The notes under the pieces were generated by a model. The model did not search any database. It was given only the letters and a program-made list of their open reading frames with translations, and was not told the origin of the DNA. Positions 1 through 8,578 of a stretch of 64,000 nt of DNA are shown here, piece after piece. Each line of letters begins with the position of its first letter. The stretch's first letter is position 1. Source of the stretch: Candidatus Altarchaeales archaeon (lineage in GTDB: Archaea > Altiarchaeota > Altiarchaeia > IMC4 > SCGC-AAA252-I15); NCBI GenBank assembly GCA_014727915.1, contig WJMO01000005.1, positions 1-64,000 on the forward strand. Direction: 5' to 3'. The translations under genes and the position numbers were made by a program.

Positions 1-1900
1 GACGACGCTGACACCGGCGGTTCCGGATCCTACACCCTCTCGGACTACGGCTGGTATGGGTTGAATGGTAACATCACCAGTAACGCTTCAATAAACCATG
101 GTAATGTGCATATCACAGGTAATTTGAGCCAGGGGACTAGTAAGGTTTCGGGGGAGGGTAAGTCGGTTGCTCTTGGGAGTAACAACCTCGCGTCTGGGCA
201 GAATTCGGGTGTGTTGAGTGGTTACAGTAGCACTGCTTCTGCATATGAGTCTGTTGTTGTGGGGGGCTATGATAACACTGCCTCTGGTGATTACACTGTT
301 GTTGGCGGATACACTAACACTGCCAGCAACTATTATGCCATCGCCGCTGGAGGATCCTATAACATAGCTTCCGCGCAGTATTCTGGGGTTCTCGCAGGCT
401 ATAATAACCGGGCTTTTGGAGAGGCTTCCTTTGTCGGGGCTGGATACGAGAACAACGCCTCTGGCGATTACTCTGCTGTTGTGGGCGGCTATGATAACAC
501 TGCCTCCAACTCATATGCTTTTGTCGGCGCCGGCCTAAGCAACGCGGCCTCCGGAGATAAATCTTTTGTGGGTGGTGGAGACCATAACAACGCCTCTGGC
601 GTTTACTCTGCTGTTGTTGGCGGATACTATAACAACGCCCCAAAGGCTGGTGATTTTGTGGGTGGTGGACATTATAATGTTGCTGCTGGCGTTTATTCCG
701 GGATCGGCAGCGGAGAATATAACGCCGCATTCGGCACCTGGTCTTTCATCGGCGCCGGACAATCGAACACCGCCTCTGGCGATTATTCTGCTGTGGTCGG
801 CGGATCTACGAACAACGCCAGCGGCGGGTACTCTTTCGTCGGTGCAGGCTACGCCAACACCGCATACGCTGATTCATCTGTTGTCGGCGGCGGAGGATAC
901 AACGACGCGCTCGGACAATATTCGGTTGTCGTCGGTGGTTATTCAAATGAGGTTACAAACTCCTACAGTGCGATATTGGCCGGCTCCGACAATGAGGTTA
1001 ATGTGCAATACAGTTCCATTGCCGGCGGGTCTTATAACAACATCTCGAATGAACATTCCTTCCTCGGCGGCGGATTCCGTAATCTGTTGAATGGTTCTTA
1101 TGGTGTCCTAGGCGGCGGTTACGAAAATGACATAATAGGAGGTTACTACAATTTCATTGGTGGCGGCCAACACAACGAGGTAGTGCATGGGATGTACAGT
1201 TGCGTCACATGCGGTGCTGAGAACACTGCGTCCGGCGACTACGCAGCAATCGGCGGTGGATGGGACAACCTCGCCAACGGCACCTACAGCTTCGCAGCAG
1301 GCTACGGCGTCAACGTCTCCGGCCAGGCTTCGACAGGATTCGGCGAGCAGTCGCTTTCAGTGGGTGACTGGAGCTTCAGCGGCGGATACCGGGCCAACGC
1401 CACCGGAACAGCCGCGGTAGCCTTCGGATATGAGAGTAACTCGCTGGGTGAATACAGCGTCATCTCAGGAGGAAAGAACAACACAGTCGAAGATGGGGCG
1501 GACTACAGCGTCATAGGAGGCGGGACATTCAACAAAATACACCTCAACACCGTTTATGCATTCCTTGGAGGCGGTAATAATAACCAGATATTGGGTGGGT
1601 GGGGCTTCATAGGAAGCGGAGAATTAAATGAAATAGCGAGTGGATCTATATATGCTGGAGTAGCAAGCGGAAAAAACAACGTAATCAGCGGAAGTGGAGA
1701 CAGCTCGTTCATCGGCGGCGGAGATAATAACAGAATAACCAGCCACTTTGCAGCAATATCCGGCGGATACAATAACAACATAGACGGTGATTACGCAGCC
1801 ATACCTGGCGGGTACCAGTTGAACGCGTCAGGGTCTTACGCCTTTGCAACAGGGATAAACTCAATAGCCCACGGTGACTTCTCAGTAGCCATGGGTGAAG
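1..1900 (+). repeat. Imperfect tandem repeats of about 45 bases inside the beta-roll gene
   Basis: Near-repeated segments such as aacactgcctctggtgattac and its variants recur through the gene, matching the 15-residue protein repeat. The 5' third uses T-ending codons (ggt, gct, tct) more than the 3' part, which is closer to the rest of the window. This suggests repeat expansion or recent exchange in the 5' part. Confidence 0.7.
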
Positions 1901-2130
1901 GTGTGCAAGCAAAGGGCAGCCACAACCTTGTGTTCGGCAAGAACACGGTGTTCACGGGCAACGATTTCTTCGTAGTGGGGTTCGAGGCCAACACCCCGAC
2001 GATGACCGTCAACGCCTCGGAAGTCCTGCTAGGAGACAACAAGGTCCTGTGCTTCGGAGACGACTGCGACCACTGCATGTACTGGGACGGCTCAACCTTC
2101 GTGTCAGAGGCGCCCTGCACAGTATCATAA
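1..2130 (+). CDS. Surface protein with YadA-head-like beta-roll repeats (5' partial)
   Basis: The frame is open from the first base of the window, so the 5' end lies outside; at least 709 codons are present. Almost the whole protein is a degenerate repeat of about 15 residues with the pattern GG-x-x-N-x-A-S-G-x-Y-S-x-V-x, such as GGYDNTASGDYSAVV. This is the repeat style of the left-handed parallel beta-roll heads of trimeric autotransporter adhesins (YadA/Hep_Hag type). The repeats fade near residue 640 and are followed by a short non-repeat tail with four to five cysteines (CFGDDCDHC...). Many Asn-Ala-Ser sequons occur, so N-glycosylation is plausible. The next two genes encode an anchored Thr-rich protein and a membrane glycosyltransferase, which fits a surface locus. 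The adhesin or surface-fibre role is inferred from the fold resemblance; no membrane anchor is visible in the part present. Confidence 0.75.
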   Translation, partial: DDADTGGSGSYTLSDYGWYGLNGNITSNASINHGNVHITGNLSQGTSKVSGEGKSVALGSNNLASGQNSGVLSGYSSTASAYESVVVGGYDNTASGDYTVVGGYTNTASNYYAIAAGGSYNIASAQYSGVLAGYNNRAFGEASFVGAGYENNASGDYSAVVGGYDNTASNSYAFVGAGLSNAASGDKSFVGGGDHNNASGVYSAVVGGYYNNAPKAGDFVGGGHYNVAAGVYSGIGSGEYNAAFGTWSFIGAGQSNTASGDYSAVVGGSTNNASGGYSFVGAGYANTAYADSSVVGGGGYNDALGQYSVVVGGYSNEVTNSYSAILAGSDNEVNVQYSSIAGGSYNNISNEHSFLGGGFRNLLNGSYGVLGGGYENDIIGGYYNFIGGGQHNEVVHGMYSCVTCGAENTASGDYAAIGGGWDNLANGTYSFAAGYGVNVSGQASTGFGEQSLSVGDWSFSGGYRANATGTAAVAFGYESNSLGEYSVISGGKNNTVEDGADYSVIGGGTFNKIHLNTVYAFLGGGNNNQILGGWGFIGSGELNEIASGSIYAGVASGKNNVISGSGDSSFIGGGDNNRITSHFAAISGGYNNNIDGDYAAIPGGYQLNASGSYAFATGINSIAHGDFSVAMGEGVQAKGSHNLVFGKNTVFTGNDFFVVGFEANTPTMTVNASEVLLGDNKVLCFGDDCDHCMYWDGSTFVSEAPCTVS

Positions 2131-2136
2131 TCGACC

Positions 2137-2586
2137 ATGGCTGAAAATAACGGCACAAACAAACTGATAATGACACTGGCCGTTGCATGCGCCCTCGTAA
2201 TAGCAGCCTACATGCTCGGACTCCTAGGAACCAAGGCAGGAGAACACCAGACAACACCCACCACCTTGGCAACAGTGGAAAGCACGCCAACCACTGTGAA
2301 GAGCACCCCAAACACTGTGAGAAGGCCAACGCCAACCCAGCCCGGGGTAACGACGACAACGCAGCCAGCACAACCCTGCCTGATAGAAGACAAGAAGGTG
2401 ACAGTGAATTCGGGGGAGATATGCGCCATACGCGACGGGGAAGTGGAACTGGACGAGCTCGAACTGCAAGAAGGCAGCACGCTCGTCATATCAAACGTCA
2501 ACCTAACGGTGAAGAAGGTAACGAAGGCGAAGTCCACGAAGATACTCTACCACCCCCCATACAGGGTCCTAGGCAACATACTATAA
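2137..2586 (+). CDS. Small membrane-anchored protein with Thr/Pro-rich linker
   Basis: Unrecognised 149-aa protein. It has a short polar N-terminus, one hydrophobic segment at about residues 10-30 (uncleaved signal anchor), then a Thr/Pro linker at about 38-82 with repeats of TPTT, STPT and TTTT, and a C-terminal domain of about 65 residues containing two cysteines (QPCL..., GEICAI). The C-terminal part predicts as beta strands (VELDELELQEGSTLVIS), similar to one turn of a beta-helix or a small bacterial-Ig-like module. The ATG is 7 bases after the stop of the beta-roll gene, so the two are likely co-transcribed. The Thr-rich stalk resembles that of the lipoprotein at 9162-9887, suggesting a common O-glycosylated stalk style in this organism (inference). 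Confidence 0.7.
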   Translation: MAENNGTNKLIMTLAVACALVIAAYMLGLLGTKAGEHQTTPTTLATVESTPTTVKSTPNTVRRPTPTQPGVTTTTQPAQPCLIEDKKVTVNSGEICAIRDGEVELDELELQEGSTLVISNVNLTVKKVTKAKSTKILYHPPYRVLGNIL

Positions 2587-2639
2587 AATAATCACACTTT
2601 TCTATAAACTATTTATAAAAAAATATAAATAATTGTAAA

Positions 2640-4301
2640 ATGGTTGGTGGTTGGTTCGGTAAGGCGGCGCCCATAGTCCTTGCGCTGGCAGCCCTGCTCT
2701 CATACAGCCAATTCTATTCCATCCAATACGCGGAATTCGACACCATAGCCAAGATAGTCACCTTCAAAGGCGGGCTGGAAGAACTACCAAGGATACTCAC
2801 CACCCCAGAACAACAGTATATGCTCACCACAACAAACTACCGCCCGGTAGCCTCCCTGATACTCTGGGCGATGCACCTACTATTCGGCCTTAACCTGACG
2901 CCTTACCACCTCCTGCTCTACCTCCTACACGCAGCTAACACGGTACTCGCCTACGCGCTCGCGGTGAAGCTCATAAAGGACAGGAGATACGCGTTCCTAG
3001 CCTCCCTCGTCTACGCCGTGCACCCCATCCACCTGCAGACAGTGATATTCATCTCCCGCCTCCCCGACATGCTAGTCGCGCTATCCTCGCTGCTGACCAT
3101 ACTCTCGCTGATGAAGTACGTGAAAAGCAGCGATGAAAGATACTATAAACTCTCAATACTAGCGTGTGGGTTGGGGATATTCAGCAAGGCATCCGGCGGC
3201 CTCATAGTGATATTGGCATTCCTCTACCTAACATTATACGATGGCGGATGGAGGAAGGCCTTGAAGAAGGTCATACCCCACACTGCCCTCTTCATGCTAT
3301 ACCTGCCGATGATGTACCTGGCTTTGGGGAGGATGGCGGGCTACTACGGCCTCCCGGACTCTGAATGGCACTTCGGACTCCTCAACTACATATTCGGCCT
3401 CGCCTACCCCACGAACTTCACGGACTACAGCCTATTCCAGATCGTATACAAGGCAGCTCTTCCACCGGCGCCTAACACAATACTGCTGCTTGCCTCCGCC
3501 GCGGCGCTCGCGCTCTCCATCAAAGCAGCTCTAAAGGACAGGACGGCGGCTTTCGCCCTCGCGTGGCTCCTCACATTCCTCGCGGCGTTCATGTCCCCCT
3601 ACGTGATAGTCAGCCCCTGGTACCTTTACACGCCGGCGATACCCTTCACCATCCTGACAGCATACGTCCTGAAGAGGTCCCTGGAGTCCAAGAACCATGC
3701 TAAAAAGCTCCCGGCAGCATTCATAGCGGTCATATGCGCGGGCCTCATATTCTACTCCCCCCTGCTCTCCGACTACCCGGAACCACGGCAGATGAGCCAG
3801 CTAATCGAGAGCCTCAACGACCACACCCTCGAAGCAGCAGTGAACATGCCGGTCCAGAGCAGCCTCTACCTCTTCAACTACCCTGATTACATGGTATACA
3901 CGGGGAAGGGATACCCCTACTCCCTGTTCATAGTAAGCGAAGCATCGCTCCAAGCCCTCCTAGACTATCACATGCCGGAGAAAGACCACAGGGTACACTC
4001 TGTAACGGCCGTTAGAATGCGATCCCAGATGGGCCAGCCGGCGTTCACGCTGAAGTCGGAGCAGAACTGCTACTTCCTAGCGACAAACCAAAACAGGCGC
4101 GCGGCAGAGCTCAGAATATCGGAACGATGGAATCTCAACAGACAGGGCATGGAGAGGATATCGGTTAAACAGCAGAAAACCCCGGAATCAGAGCACGTTA
4201 TGGTGACCTTCCCAGAGAAAACATACAAGAACACCTATCTTCTGGTGTACACCGGGGACAACATAGAAATCGCCGACCTAAGCATATACTGCACAGTATG
4301 A
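2640..4301 (+). CDS. Polytopic GT-C membrane glycosyltransferase, TMTC/PMT-like
   Basis: 553 aa with about ten or more hydrophobic segments in the first 370 residues and a soluble C-terminal domain of about 170 residues. The segments NYRPVASLILW (about 62-72), YLLHAANT, VYAVHPIHLQTV and FSKASGG are the hallmarks of the TMTC/DUF1736 branch of dolichyl-phosphate-mannose-type transferases. The acidic residues in loop 1 (YAEFDTI, about 30-36) match the catalytic-loop position of GT-C enzymes. Such enzymes transfer a sugar from a lipid-phosphate carrier to protein on the outer face of the membrane. It follows two surface-protein genes in the same direction, which could be substrates (inference). 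An AT-rich stretch (2584-2639) precedes the ATG. Confidence 0.75.
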   Translation: MVGGWFGKAAPIVLALAALLSYSQFYSIQYAEFDTIAKIVTFKGGLEELPRILTTPEQQYMLTTTNYRPVASLILWAMHLLFGLNLTPYHLLLYLLHAANTVLAYALAVKLIKDRRYAFLASLVYAVHPIHLQTVIFISRLPDMLVALSSLLTILSLMKYVKSSDERYYKLSILACGLGIFSKASGGLIVILAFLYLTLYDGGWRKALKKVIPHTALFMLYLPMMYLALGRMAGYYGLPDSEWHFGLLNYIFGLAYPTNFTDYSLFQIVYKAALPPAPNTILLLASAAALALSIKAALKDRTAAFALAWLLTFLAAFMSPYVIVSPWYLYTPAIPFTILTAYVLKRSLESKNHAKKLPAAFIAVICAGLIFYSPLLSDYPEPRQMSQLIESLNDHTLEAAVNMPVQSSLYLFNYPDYMVYTGKGYPYSLFIVSEASLQALLDYHMPEKDHRVHSVTAVRMRSQMGQPAFTLKSEQNCYFLATNQNRRAAELRISERWNLNRQGMERISVKQQKTPESEHVMVTFPEKTYKNTYLLVYTGDNIEIADLSIYCTV

Positions 4302-4331
4302 ATACTTTTCCACTGCTCTCTACCCTACTCT

Positions 4332-4341
4332 ACTTTTAAAG
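4332..4341 (+). promoter_or_regulatory. TATA-like box upstream of the structured leader
   Basis: acttttaaag is an archaeal TATA-like element. The 11-bp stem of the leader starts about 25 bases downstream, the usual distance to an archaeal transcription start, so the transcript would begin at the base of the stem. Confidence 0.45.
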
Positions 4342-4357
4342 AGACGACAAAGTCTAG

Positions 4358-4450
4358 TATGCCCTGGGTGGTTGGCTGTAACAATCCAGGAATCAGAAAC
4401 CGTGAAATCCGGTTTTCAGAATCCACTTGGATCCCGGGGCATAGGAGGTG
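4358..4450 (+). promoter_or_regulatory. Structured RNA leader closed by an 11-bp stem next to a Shine-Dalgarno
   Basis: Bases 4358-4368 pair with 4433-4443 over 11 consecutive positions with a single U-G wobble. The enclosed 64 bases contain a second hairpin, gaaaccg (4397-4402 region) with cggttttc (about 4410-4417), with one bulged base, plus a possible small tcc/gga hairpin before the closing arm. The closing stem runs directly into ggaggtg (4444-4450), a strong ribosome-binding site 8 bases before the ATG at 4459. Most genes here look leaderless, so a long folded leader abutting a strong ribosome-binding site is unusual. I tried TPP, fluoride, guanidine, SAM, c-di-GMP, ZTP and tRNA consensus features and saw none. 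It could also be a separate small RNA. Confidence 0.5.
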
Positions 4451-4458
4451 AACAAAAG

Positions 4459-4575
4459 ATGGAATACTGGACCCAATCAAAGGGAAGGACGGACATGGAC
4501 GCACCATACTCCAAGAGGGGTGGCGGGCGCAGGTACGTCTACAACCGGCTAGGATTCACACCCTCATTCGTGTAA
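4459..4575 (+). CDS. 38-aa Arg/Gly/aromatic small protein
   Basis: Start chosen at the ATG at 4459 because it has the best ribosome-binding site in the area (ggaggtg, 8-base spacing). The longer frame from 4372 would run through the folded leader. The product is basic and rich in Arg, Gly, Tyr (KRGGGRRYVYNR), without a hydrophobic segment, and ends in GFTPSFV. No family is recognised. It sits 54 bases before cdc6 on the same strand, but cdc6 has its own TATA-like box (ctttaaac), so the two need not share a transcript. It may be a real microprotein or a regulatory leader peptide. Confidence 0.45.
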   Translation: MEYWTQSKGRTDMDAPYSKRGGGRRYVYNRLGFTPSFV

Positions 4576-4629
4576 GACCCCCCCTATGCCCCACTCCCTT
4601 CTTTAAACAAGGAATCCGTATGATATACG

Positions 4630-5739
4630 ATGAAAGCAGCCGAGATACTCCTGGACGACGAGACCCTCTTCCGGGACGAGGAGGTCTTCACACCCTCCTA
4701 TGTGCCCGAGGACTTCATACACCGGGACGACCAGCTCAAGGAGATATCACTATCATTGAAGCCAGGTCTCAGGGGTGTGAACCCAGTGAACACCCTAATA
4801 CACGGCCCCCCGGGAACAGGTAAGACAACGGCGGTAAAGCACATATTCAATGAGGTTAACAAGGTCTCCAACAAGCTCGTCACAGTATACGTGAACTGCG
4901 ACGACTACAACACCCGCTTCAGCATATTCAGCAGGATACACGAGGCCGTGTTCGGCACCGCGCCACCGGACACGGGAAAGCCGTTGAACGCGGTCAAAGA
5001 GAAGGTCTTCAGGAAGCTCCAGCGGGAGAACAAGTCCCTCGTCATAGCATTGGACGAGATAGACCAGCTCTTCCTCAACAAGACCATAGACAAGCTCCTA
5101 CTCGACCTGCTGAAGGCCCACACAACCTATGGCTACGACAAGATCGGGATCATCGGAGTCCTCATAGACGACTCCATAGTCTTGGGTTTGGACAGCAAAT
5201 CCAGCAGCGTATTCAACCCCGTGAAAGTCTACTTCCCACCGTACAGCACAGGGGAGGTGGAGGACATACTCTCAGCCAGGATAACCTACGGACTATATGA
5301 CGGCGTCCTATCCAAGGGCCTGTTCGAGTACGTGGTGGAGAAGACCGTCGATGCGGGCGACCTCCGCGTAGGCATAGACCTCATACGCAGGAGCGCATTG
5401 CTGGCTGAGCGGGACAGCTCTCGGAAGATCACATCAGACCATGTGGAACTCGCATATGAGCGGGAATCCAGGAGGGTGAACCTGGAAAGGATGATAAGGT
5501 CCATCGACGACGTTGAAAGGGCTTTATTGCGCATAATAGCCGACTCCAACGGAGAGGTTTCTGGTGTAATACAGGACAGGCTTCGGGAGGCCACCGGCAC
5601 TGGAGTCAAAAAATACAACCAGATGATAGGCAAACTCGAGCATATAGGGCTGATAGAGACCATCCCGGTCAAGGGACGGGGCCAGACCCGTGAGATACGC
5701 CTGAAAAACACAGTTGAAGACGTGCGGGAGCTGGTTTAG
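4630..5739 (+). CDS. cdc6: Orc1/Cdc6 replication initiator, AAA+ ATPase
   Basis: 369 aa, a little shorter than the usual ~400. Walker A GPPGTGKTT is at residues 59-67 and Walker B LVIALDEID at 137-145. The sensor-2 helix GDLRVGIDLIRRS lies at about 243-255, and a winged-helix DNA-binding domain follows from about 285 (PCI-like helices, then GTGVKKYNQMIGKLE and the RGQTREIRL wing). The sensor-1 strand reads GIIGVLIDD, where the family commonly has a Ser-Asn pair. Orc1/Cdc6 binds origin repeats and helps load MCM. A ctttaaac TATA-like element about 25 bases upstream of the ATG suggests a leaderless message. I found no origin-recognition-box repeats in the 330 bases upstream. Confidence 0.95.
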   Translation: MKAAEILLDDETLFRDEEVFTPSYVPEDFIHRDDQLKEISLSLKPGLRGVNPVNTLIHGPPGTGKTTAVKHIFNEVNKVSNKLVTVYVNCDDYNTRFSIFSRIHEAVFGTAPPDTGKPLNAVKEKVFRKLQRENKSLVIALDEIDQLFLNKTIDKLLLDLLKAHTTYGYDKIGIIGVLIDDSIVLGLDSKSSSVFNPVKVYFPPYSTGEVEDILSARITYGLYDGVLSKGLFEYVVEKTVDAGDLRVGIDLIRRSALLAERDSSRKITSDHVELAYERESRRVNLERMIRSIDDVERALLRIIADSNGEVSGVIQDRLREATGTGVKKYNQMIGKLEHIGLIETIPVKGRGQTREIRLKNTVEDVRELV

Positions 5740-5784
5740 GCCGCTTTTATTACCCCTATTGTAATATGTTCACCGGTGATGTGA

Positions 5785-6426
5785 TTGCCACAGCCACATG
5801 TTACATTGACTTCTGCTATGAGCTTGGACGGCAGACTGGAGCCTGAAAGGCCTGACACCCTCCATAACCGCCTGGAAGAGTACAGGGTACAGGAGCTGCG
5901 CGGTAAGGTGGATGCCATAGTCACCAGCGGCGCAAGGGTCTCGGAGGAGAACCCCGAATTCCCAGTCAAGGATTCGATGGGCAAGGAGCCTGCCATAGTC
6001 ATAGTCGACAAGAACGCTGAACTGCCGCCCGAATCCGACGTCCTGAAGAACCAGTCCCGGAAGATGATCCTCGTGACCTCGAGGAAGGCCAACAGGAACA
6101 GGATAAAGCGCATCCAGGAGAAGCGCCCCGACATCGAGGTCATGGAATTGGGAGAGTTCGCAGTCAACCTCGAGGACATGCTCTGGGAGCTTCACAGGGC
6201 AGGTATAAGGAACCTCCTATTGGAAGGTGATGTGAGCCTTAACATGCGCATGCTGGACCACAACCTCGTGAACGAGATGTATCTCCTGGTAGCTCCATTG
6301 CTTTTGGGCGAGCAGGAGCCTTCGGCTTTCGACGGCAAGCTGGAGCGGAAGACCCACCTGCAGCTTGAGGGCATACTCCAGTTCGGAGACCATGTGGTGC
6401 TACACTACAACATAAGGAAACACTAG
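5785..6426 (+). CDS. RibD C-terminal-domain reductase (diaminopyrimidine reductase-like)
   Basis: 213 aa, a stand-alone RibD_C/dihydrofolate-reductase-like domain. The N-terminal TSAMSLDGR (9-17) and the nucleotide-binding LLLEGDVSLN (144-153) match the family signatures. The archaeal enzyme reduces the ribosylamino side chain of 2,5-diamino-6-ribosylaminopyrimidinone phosphate, a step in flavin and deazaflavin synthesis. The TTG start at 5785 is preceded by ggtga at 5775-5779; no ATG gives the conserved N-terminus. The canonical E-G-G is E-G-D here, so the substrate is assigned by family only. It converges with the DUF401 gene, overlapping by 4 bases. Confidence 0.8.
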   Translation: MPQPHVTLTSAMSLDGRLEPERPDTLHNRLEEYRVQELRGKVDAIVTSGARVSEENPEFPVKDSMGKEPAIVIVDKNAELPPESDVLKNQSRKMILVTSRKANRNRIKRIQEKRPDIEVMELGEFAVNLEDMLWELHRAGIRNLLLEGDVSLNMRMLDHNLVNEMYLLVAPLLLGEQEPSAFDGKLERKTHLQLEGILQFGDHVVLHYNIRKH

Positions 6427-7649
6427 CCCAACACCATCGCCGGCCAACCCATAATGTACAATACCACCATAACCGCGACTGCCGCCCCCACGACCCTGAC
6501 GACCTTCCGGTACACGCGGTTGAAGTCGCTTCCATAGTACTCGTTGGTGAGCACGAGACAGAGGTGGACGGGACTCATCATAACGCCCATGAAAGCCCCC
6601 ATGTACGCCACCATGAAGTTGCCGTAGTCTACGCCGGCGGACGCGATGAAGGCCATCAGCAGGGGGAACGTGGACCCCACCGCCGCCACAGTTATGCCCG
6701 TCAGCGCCCCCACTATGAAAGGGACCGTGAAGAGGATGAGGGGGGCTGGTATGCCCGCACCCTCGAAGAAGGACGGCAGCTCGTTGACGGCTCCGCTATC
6801 CTCTATCACCGACTTGAACACCATAACGCTCAATATCAGCAGTGTAAGGTTCAATGTTATCGTCTCCCTGAAGACCCTATGGCGGAATCCCCTGAAAAAA
6901 CCCGATTGGATGAAGACCACGGATAAAACAGCCAGCAAAACGAGCACGAGGTTGATGCCGAACACCAGGTTAGCCACTATCACCGCGGCTATCGGCCAGA
7001 TGCTCCCGACAAGCACTTTGAACCTGGCTAGGAAGTCGCCGTAACCTACATAATCTGATTTTTTCACGTGTCTTAGGAGCATGTACCATCCTCCCACGAT
7101 GGCTGCCAGGGTGAGGGGCCCGTTGGCTACCGCGATCTCGGCATAGGTTATGTCCAGGAGAGCAGCGCTCAGCACAACCGCAGGATAGAGCGGGAACATG
7201 TACTCCCAAACGTGCCGGAACCAGTAGTTTATCGCTGTCTTGGTGTTCGCGTCCACTCCCGCGTTTTCCGCCACCTCCCCCGCCAACGGGGCGGAGAGCA
7301 TCGCGCCCCCGGGCATGGGCATGAGGCCTATGAAGGCGGGTATGGACGCCAACACGACCCTAGTGTCGCCCAATATGTGCTGTATGCTCTCAACGGCCTT
7401 CTGGAGGTTTTCAGTGTGCTTCAGCACGTTCCCAAGCAGGGTGATGAGCCATACTATAGCCAGCAGATTGATGGTATCCAGTTCCGTCGCACCCTCGAAC
7501 ATGGAGTATGAGAGTCTTCCGGGTGTCATGCCGAATAGGAAGCCCAAGACCAGGCTTGCTGCAATCAGGGCGTAGCCCACGTTAAAGCCCCGCCTGATCA
7601 GCAACACCATCGCCGCGAACACGAAAAGTATCTTCGCCAACACGAGCAT
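6423..7649 (-). CDS. DUF401 family integral membrane protein
   Basis: 408 aa with about ten to eleven hydrophobic segments. The segment GLMPMPGGAMLSAPLAGEVAEN, placed after the fourth membrane segment, is the signature of archaeal and bacterial DUF401 proteins, which belong to the ion-transporter superfamily near GntP/DctM-type carriers. The repeated inverted topology with a re-entrant PMPGGAM loop supports a secondary transporter role; the substrate is unknown. The ATG at 7649 is preceded on the minus strand by an AT-rich region with ttaattttatac. No transport partner is adjacent. Confidence 0.8.
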   Translation of the reverse strand: MLVLAKILFVFAAMVLLIRRGFNVGYALIAASLVLGFLFGMTPGRLSYSMFEGATELDTINLLAIVWLITLLGNVLKHTENLQKAVESIQHILGDTRVVLASIPAFIGLMPMPGGAMLSAPLAGEVAENAGVDANTKTAINYWFRHVWEYMFPLYPAVVLSAALLDITYAEIAVANGPLTLAAIVGGWYMLLRHVKKSDYVGYGDFLARFKVLVGSIWPIAAVIVANLVFGINLVLVLLAVLSVVFIQSGFFRGFRHRVFRETITLNLTLLILSVMVFKSVIEDSGAVNELPSFFEGAGIPAPLILFTVPFIVGALTGITVAAVGSTFPLLMAFIASAGVDYGNFMVAYMGAFMGVMMSPVHLCLVLTNEYYGSDFNRVYRKVVRVVGAAVAVMVVLYIMGWPAMVLG

Positions 7650-7687
7650 GGCATAATATTCGCAGAGTATAAAATTAAAGGGATTAT

Positions 7688-8572
7688 TCAGAGGCTGAAC
7701 CCGAAGCTGCTGTCCCCGTCATCCTCGAACCTGCCAAGGTATGGGGAGTATGTGCTTACCCTGACCTCGCCCCCAGCGGTGAACTCCATTATCCTCAGAT
7801 AACCGTCGCCGCCGTTTTCCCTGCTCTGATAGTCCGAGAGCAGTTGTATCACCTCCCGGCTGCCTGCTCTGCTCTTGAGCATGCCTTCCCCGTGGACATG
7901 GCCGGAGAGGGCCATGAACACGTTCTCGTTAGGCTCTACCAGGCCCTCCCAGAGGTATTCCATGTCCCCGCAGGTGTGCACCTTCCTGTTCCCGTCCTCG
8001 TCCATGTAGGCGTGGGTGGCGACGACAGCCCTCCTGCCCCGATGTTCCGCTAGCACCCTGTTGCCCCATGTGATGGCTTCATCGCTGGGGCAGGCAGCGA
8101 GGCTCAATATGAGATAGTCCGTTCCCCCGGCTGTGAACAGGTGGTAGCTGTTCTCGTTGCCTGTGAAGTTACCATACCCTCCCATGGCCTCGAACCTTGA
8201 AGGCGGGAAGAAATTGTTGTAATGGACTGTGGGCATGTCATGGTTCCCGGGGAGGACGCTGTACCTCACCTTCCCGTCCAACAGCGACATGCTCTCGTTC
8301 GCGTTCAACCACTCTTCGAGGCTGCTGGCGTGCTGTACGATGTCGCCCAAGTGTATCACAAAAGCGATGTTCATTTCGTCCGCTTGGTCGGCGATCCAAC
8401 CGGTCTGGTTGGAGAATATCATCGGATGCTTCTCGCTGTAAAACTGGGTGTCGGGCAATACAACAATCGTGAACCGCTCCCCCTCGGCGGGTTCCGATGC
8501 CTCTCCCCTGTCTTGGATGAGGAAGGCGAAGCTAGCCAGTGCAACCGCAAAAACCACCAGAGCATATTTCAT
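7688..8572 (-). CDS. Exported calcineurin-like metallophosphoesterase
   Basis: 294 aa. An N-terminal hydrophobic signal segment (residues 3-19) is followed by a metallophosphoesterase core with the order PDTQ (40-43), HLGDIV (74-79), LPGNHD (107-112), a late VVATHAY and ALSGHVHGEG. These give the Asp, Asp, Asn-His, His and H-x-H metal ligands of the family. It should act outside the membrane on phosphoesters; the substrate cannot be told. It lies 6 bases downstream of the membrane-protein gene at 8579-9112 on the same strand, so the two probably form an operon. Confidence 0.85.
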   Translation of the reverse strand: MKYALVVFAVALASFAFLIQDRGEASEPAEGERFTIVVLPDTQFYSEKHPMIFSNQTGWIADQADEMNIAFVIHLGDIVQHASSLEEWLNANESMSLLDGKVRYSVLPGNHDMPTVHYNNFFPPSRFEAMGGYGNFTGNENSYHLFTAGGTDYLILSLAACPSDEAITWGNRVLAEHRGRRAVVATHAYMDEDGNRKVHTCGDMEYLWEGLVEPNENVFMALSGHVHGEGMLKSRAGSREVIQLLSDYQSRENGGDGYLRIMEFTAGGEVRVSTYSPYLGRFEDDGDSSFGFSL

Positions 8573-8578
8573 GGTATC

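Noticed and set aside
1-1900. CRISPR-like or satellite array
   Set aside because: Repeats are in phase with codons and encode a beta-roll; there are no constant repeats with unique spacers.
4358-4443. Known riboswitch class or tRNA at the cdc6 leader
   Set aside because: No conserved core of TPP, fluoride, guanidine, SAM, c-di-GMP or ZTP classes and no T-loop or anticodon arm were found.
4302-4629. Replication origin next to cdc6
   Set aside because: I looked for repeated origin-recognition-box-like sequences and G-rich inverted repeats and saw none; the only structure is the single leader stem. GC-skew and motif scans would be needed.
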